Shown here: in pieces, positions 60,668-64,000 of the stretch | Layout of the letters: the number at the start of each line of letters is the position of its first letter | Numbering within the stretch: the first letter of the stretch is position 1 | Source of the DNA: Nitrospira sp. | GTDB taxonomy: Bacteria; Nitrospirota; Nitrospiria; Nitrospirales; Nitrospiraceae | Length of the DNA stretch: 64,000 bases | Direction of reading: 5' to 3' | Assembly: GCA_020846195.1 (NCBI GenBank) | Contig: JADLEJ010000040.1 | Coordinates: forward strand, 1-64,000 | Notes under the pieces: generated by a model | The model's input: only the letters and a program-made list of their open reading frames with translations | Databases searched by the model: none | Told to the model about the DNA's origin: nothing | Position numbers and translations under genes: made by a program

Positions 60668-62463
60668 TCATCCCCTACTTTCAACAATGCCAGGAAGGCC
60701 TCTTGCGGCACGTCCACGCTCCCCACCGACTTCATCCGTTTCTTGCCCTCTTTCTGCTTTTCCAGCAGCTTTCGTTTGCGCGAGATATCGCCACCGTAGC
60801 ATTTCGCAATGACGTTCTTCTTCATCGCCCCAATGGTTTCGCGCGCAATGATCTTCGTGCCAATCGCCGCTTGAATGGCGATCTCAAACATCTGGCGGGG
60901 GATCAGCTCCTTCATCTTTTCCGCCATCTGCCGGCCCCGATAGATCGACCGGTCACGATGGGTGATGAAGGACAATGCATCGACCGCCTCGCCGTTGAGC
61001 AGGATGTCGAGCTTCACGAGATCGGATTCACGATAGCCGAGCAACTCATAGTCGAGCGAGGCGTATCCCTGCGTGCGCGACTTCAGCTTGTCGTAGAAAT
61101 CCAGAATCACTTCGTTGAGCGGCATCTCGTAACTGATGACCACGCGCGTCGGATCGAGAAAGTGGATATCCCGTTGAATGCCGCGCCGCTCCTGGCACAG
61201 CTTGAGGATCGCTCCCATGTAGCGCTCAGGGGTAATCACGGTCGTCAGGATGAACGGCTCCTCGAACGACTCGATGCTGCTGGGCTCCGGCAGCTCGGCG
61301 GGATTGTCGATTTCCAACACATCGCCGCTGGTCGTCAGCACGCGGTACACGACCGTGGGCGCCGTCGTAATCAGCGTGAGCCCGTACTCCCGCTCCAAGC
61401 GCTCTTGAATGATTTCCATATGCAGCAATCCAAGAAAGCCGCATCGAAAACCGAATCCCAGCGCCAGCGACGTTTCCGGCTCATAGGCAAACGACGAGTC
61501 GTTCAACCGGAGTTTCACGAGGGCATCCCGCAGATCTTCATACTTCGCCGTATCGGTCGAGTAGAGCCCGCAGAAGACCAGCGGCTTCACTTCTTTATAC
61601 CCTGGGAACGGCGTGCTCGTCGGCCGCACCGCGTCGGTGAGCGTGTCGCCGATCTTGACGTCCGCCACTTCGCGCATATTCGCGCAAAGATAACCGGCCT
61701 CGCCCGTCAGCAACTGCGTCGTCTTCCCCCGTTTCGGCATGAACTTGCCGACTTCCATCACTTCGAACACACGGTCGTTGGACATCACTTTGATCTTCAT
61801 GCCGGGCCGGACTTCGCCGTCGACGACGCGGATGAGCACGATGACGCCTTGGTAGTTATCGAACCAGGAATCGAAGATGAGCGCTTTCAGCGGAGCCGCA
61901 GGATCCCCCGATGGCGGCGGAATCCGCTCGATAATCGCCTCGAGGACTTCCGGCACCCCTTTGCCCTCTTTGGCGCTGATCGGCATCGCATTGCTGGCGT
62001 CCAACTGCAAGACTTCCGAAATGGAATTCTTGGTCCCTTCAACGTCCGCGCTTGCCAAATCGATTTTATTGATGACGGGGATAATGGCCAGATTATTCGC
62101 CATGGCCAGATTCACGTTAGCGATAGTCTGCGCCTGCACGCCCTGCGTGGCATCGACCAGCAACAGCGCGCCTTCGCAAGCTGCGAGGCTGCGCGAAACT
62201 TCATAGGTGAAATCGACGTGACCCGGCGTGTCGATCAAATGCAAATCGTACGTCTTCCCATCCTTGGCCTTGTACCGGATGGCCACCGCATGCGCCTTGA
62301 TGGTGATGCCGCGCTCCCGCTCAAGATCCATGGCATCAAGGATCTGTTCCTTGGCCTCTCGGGCGGTCACTGCGCCGGTCGCATCAAGGAGCCTGTCAGC
62401 GAGGGTCGATTTGCCGTGATCGATATGGGCGATAATTGAGAAGTTTCGTATAAGGCTTTGCAA
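60664..62463 (-). CDS. lepA: Elongation factor 4 (LepA)
   Basis: A 599-residue translational GTPase. G1 [10 protein letters not shown]2 region RGITIK, G3 DTPGH and G4 NKID are all present. The EF-G-like domains and the LepA-specific C-terminal domain ([40 protein letters not shown]) follow. It acts on stalled ribosomes and back-translocation. The start is TTG 62463 ([13 protein letters not shown] fits the family start); a perfect sigma-70 promoter lies 30 bp upstream. Confidence 0.96.
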   Translation of the reverse strand: MQSLIRNFSIIAHIDHGKSTLADRLLDATGAVTAREAKEQILDAMDLERERGITIKAHAVAIRYKAKDGKTYDLHLIDTPGHVDFTYEVSRSLAACEGALLLVDATQGVQAQTIANVNLAMANNLAIIPVINKIDLASADVEGTKNSISEVLQLDASNAMPISAKEGKGVPEVLEAIIERIPPPSGDPAAPLKALIFDSWFDNYQGVIVLIRVVDGEVRPGMKIKVMSNDRVFEVMEVGKFMPKRGKTTQLLTGEAGYLCANMREVADVKIGDTLTDAVRPTSTPFPGYKEVKPLVFCGLYSTDTAKYEDLRDALVKLRLNDSSFAYEPETSLALGFGFRCGFLGLLHMEIIQERLEREYGLTLITTAPTVVYRVLTTSGDVLEIDNPAELPEPSSIESFEEPFILTTVITPERYMGAILKLCQERRGIQRDIHFLDPTRVVISYEMPLNEVILDFYDKLKSRTQGYASLDYELLGYRESDLVKLDILLNGEAVDALSFITHRDRSIYRGRQMAEKMKELIPRQMFEIAIQAAIGTKIIARETIGAMKKNVIAKCYGGDISRKRKLLEKQKEGKKRMKSVGSVDVPQEAFLALLKVGDE

Positions 62464-62493
62464 ATCCTGACTCTTTTCAGAAAAAATCAGCTC

Positions 62494-62522
62494 ATTATAG
62501 TAACTGCCCGGCGGGTTGTCAA
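62494..62522 (-). promoter_or_regulatory. Consensus sigma-70 promoter of lepA
   Basis: On the minus strand TTGACA (62522-62517), 17 bp, TATAAT (62499-62494): both boxes perfect. Start of transcription should be near 62487, about 24 bases before the TTG. The -35 overlaps that of the divergent bioA promoter. Confidence 0.85.
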
Positions 62523-62544
62523 AGCGAAGACCGGCCCGTATAAT
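62516..62544 (+). promoter_or_regulatory. Sigma-70 promoter of bioA
   Basis: TTGTCA (62516-62521), 17 bp, TATAAT (62539-62544). One mismatch in the -35 box. The bioA ATG is 73 bp downstream of the -10. The -35 shares five bases with the lepA -35. Confidence 0.8.
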
Positions 62545-62616
62545 CCGCCACGCATCCCAACATTTCGACGACTTCTAGCATCAGCCTCCTATCGCATCGG
62601 CCCAGGCTCACGCAAC

Positions 62617-63999
62617 ATGAACAAGAAAAATCCCCGGACGAAATCCCTGGCGCGGTGGGATCGGCAATATCTCTGGCACCCCTTCACCCAGATGCAGGAA
62701 TGGGAACGGGAAACTCCGCTGATTATCGAGCGCGGGAAGGGTTCGACTCTGATCGATACAGAAGGCCGGACCTATCTGGACGGCAGCTCCTCGATCTGGG
62801 TCAACCTTCATGGGCACCGGCATCCGACGCTCGACCGGGCTATCAAGCGCCAGCTCGATAAGATCGCGCACTCCACCTTCCTCGGCCTCTCCAACCCACC
62901 GGCGATCCAACTGGCGCGCGAGCTTATCCGCCTTGCGCCGAAGGGGCTGAAACGGGTGTTCTATTCCGACAACGGCTCAACCGCCGTGGAAGTCGCCTTG
63001 AAAATGGCCGTCCAATATTGGCAGCAGCGGCATCCCGAGGCCGGCCCCAACCAGACGTTTCTCCATCTCAAGCTGGCCTATCACGGCGACACGATCGGAG
63101 CGATCAGCGTCGGCAACATCGAACTGTTTCACGCCAGATTCAAACCGCTTCTATTTCCAACCCTCGAGGCCGATCCCCCCTACTGTTACCGTTGTCCACT
63201 CAGCCTGACCTATCCCTCTTGCCGGATGGCCTGCCTCGATCCGATCGAACAGCTGCTCAAAACCCGGCATCGCGAGATCGCCGGATTCGTCATCGAACCG
63301 CTGGTGCAGGCCGCCGCTGGCATGATCATGGCCCCACCCGGTTATCTAAAACGCATCCGTGAGCTCTGCACCCAATATGATGTGCTGCTCATCGCCGACG
63401 AAGTGGCGACCGGATTCGGCCGCACAGGAAAGATGTTCGCCTGCCAGCACGAGGGCGTCACTCCAGATCTGATGGCCATCAGCAAAGGCCTCACCGGCGG
63501 TTATATGCCGCTGGCCGCCACCGTGACGACTGAAGAAATCTACCGCGCGGTCCTGGGGAAGTATGAGGAGTTCAAAACATTCTTCCACGGCCACAGCTAC
63601 ACCGGCAATCCGCTCGGCTGCGCCGTCGCACTGGCGAATCTCGACATCTTCCGTAAAGAAAAAACCCTGGCAAGACTGCGCCCCAAGATCGCACTCTTCA
63701 CACGCCTGCTCAAGCCCCTTGCCGGCCTGCCGCTCGTGGGAGACATTCGCCAGCGCGGATTGATGGCCGGCATCGAGCTTGTGCAGAACAAGACCACGCG
63801 CGAAGCCATCCCTCTTCAAGCCCGGATCGGCCATCGCATCGCCATGGAAGCGCGCCGCCGCGGGCTCTTGCTCCGCCCCATCGGCAATGTGATTGTCCTG
63901 ATGCCGCCGCTGTCTTCATCTCAGGATCAATTATCGAGAATGGTGGAAATCTTGTCTGATTCCATAGACACTTGCACTCATCTCGACCGAGGTACCTGA
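62617..63999 (+). CDS. bioA: Adenosylmethionine-8-amino-7-oxononanoate aminotransferase
   Basis: A 460-residue class III PLP aminotransferase. The N-terminal WHPFTQM motif, SNPPAIQLARELIRLAP, YSDNGSTAVEVALKMAVQYW and the PLP lysine in AISKGLTGGYMPLAATVTT (K290) are diagnostic of BioA. It uses S-adenosylmethionine as amino donor in biotin synthesis. ATG 62617 is chosen because homologues begin with RWDRQYLWHPF soon after; the frame is open back to 62458 through the promoter. The TGA ends one base before the window edge, so the gene is complete. Confidence 0.93.
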   Translation: MNKKNPRTKSLARWDRQYLWHPFTQMQEWERETPLIIERGKGSTLIDTEGRTYLDGSSSIWVNLHGHRHPTLDRAIKRQLDKIAHSTFLGLSNPPAIQLARELIRLAPKGLKRVFYSDNGSTAVEVALKMAVQYWQQRHPEAGPNQTFLHLKLAYHGDTIGAISVGNIELFHARFKPLLFPTLEADPPYCYRCPLSLTYPSCRMACLDPIEQLLKTRHREIAGFVIEPLVQAAAGMIMAPPGYLKRIRELCTQYDVLLIADEVATGFGRTGKMFACQHEGVTPDLMAISKGLTGGYMPLAATVTTEEIYRAVLGKYEEFKTFFHGHSYTGNPLGCAVALANLDIFRKEKTLARLRPKIALFTRLLKPLAGLPLVGDIRQRGLMAGIELVQNKTTREAIPLQARIGHRIAMEARRRGLLLRPIGNVIVLMPPLSSSQDQLSRMVEILSDSIDTCTHLDRGT

Positions 64000-64000
64000 T

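Noticed and set aside
60703..62439. 578-codon ORF antisense to lepA
   Set aside because: lepA on the other strand is complete and strongly conserved. The antisense product is rich in His/Arg/Gln and resembles no protein.
1..64000. CRISPR arrays, tRNA or rRNA genes, prophage genes, insertion-sequence transposases
   Set aside because: No regularly spaced repeats, no tRNA-like GTTCGAATC arms in context, and no transposase or phage structural motifs were found in any frame inspected.

Overview
The window is a GC-rich bacterial chromosome segment of Gram-negative type. It carries a Kdo/heptose lipopolysaccharide pathway, three outer-membrane efflux channels and several RND or MFS pumps. Gene content (a FocA/NirC-type nitrite channel, a sigma-54 two-component system, ModA, a Memo/MutL cluster, CMP-Kdo genes linked to lepAB) fits a Nitrospira-like member of Nitrospirota. 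That assignment is inference; no rRNA or tRNA gene was seen.

Layout. 1-4.9 kb: interrupted SdhB-like fragment, M24 peptidase and AsmA-like protein, all on the minus strand. 4.9-11.9 kb: an accessory stretch with a complete type I restriction-modification system (hsdRMS), a HicBA pair, and an orphan HicB with a HicA stub. 11.9-22.4 kb: MFS transporter, cyclophilin, a His-rich protein with a czcCBA-type heavy-metal exporter, an ArsR regulator with a Pit transporter, and a frameshifted ORF. 22.5-31.5 kb: CHASE3/PAS histidine kinase and NtrC-type activator, divergent from a nirC-efflux operon that has a near-perfect sigma-54 promoter. 31.6-37.6 kb: a second tripartite RND pump. 38-41.3 kb: ModA and a run of very small regulatory genes, one of 33 codons behind a second sigma-54-like site. 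41.5-50 kb: an eight-gene minus-strand cluster (MutL-like ASKHA ATPase, barrel-sandwich protein, four membrane proteins, Memo-like protein) of unknown function. 50-52.4 kb: a low-GC FRG-domain gene and a VapBC pair. 52.4-62.5 kb: a minus-strand run lepA-lepB-hldE-kdsB-pyrG-kdsA-kdsD-pgsA-plsY, with bioA divergent.

Two features are not explained by ordinary annotation. First, six copies (plus one degenerate half copy) of a roughly 124-bp palindromic element lie between 41.3 and 56.2 kb. Each lies next to the 3' end of a minus-strand gene, four of them 0-1 nt from the stop codon, and the inner hairpin shows compensatory changes. Second, four genes of the lepA-plsY run (plsY, kdsA, pyrG, lepB) have a degenerate second copy of one of their own ends lying alongside. 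These look like scars of tandem duplication or of replacement by a diverged homologue.

How the genes may work together: KdsD, KdsA and KdsB make CMP-Kdo, PyrG supplies the CTP, HldE starts the heptose branch, and PgsA and PlsY supply phospholipid. The NtrC-type kinase pair probably drives the divergent nirC-efflux operon. The czc genes, ArsR/Pit and both pumps form a long metal and toxic-compound export region.
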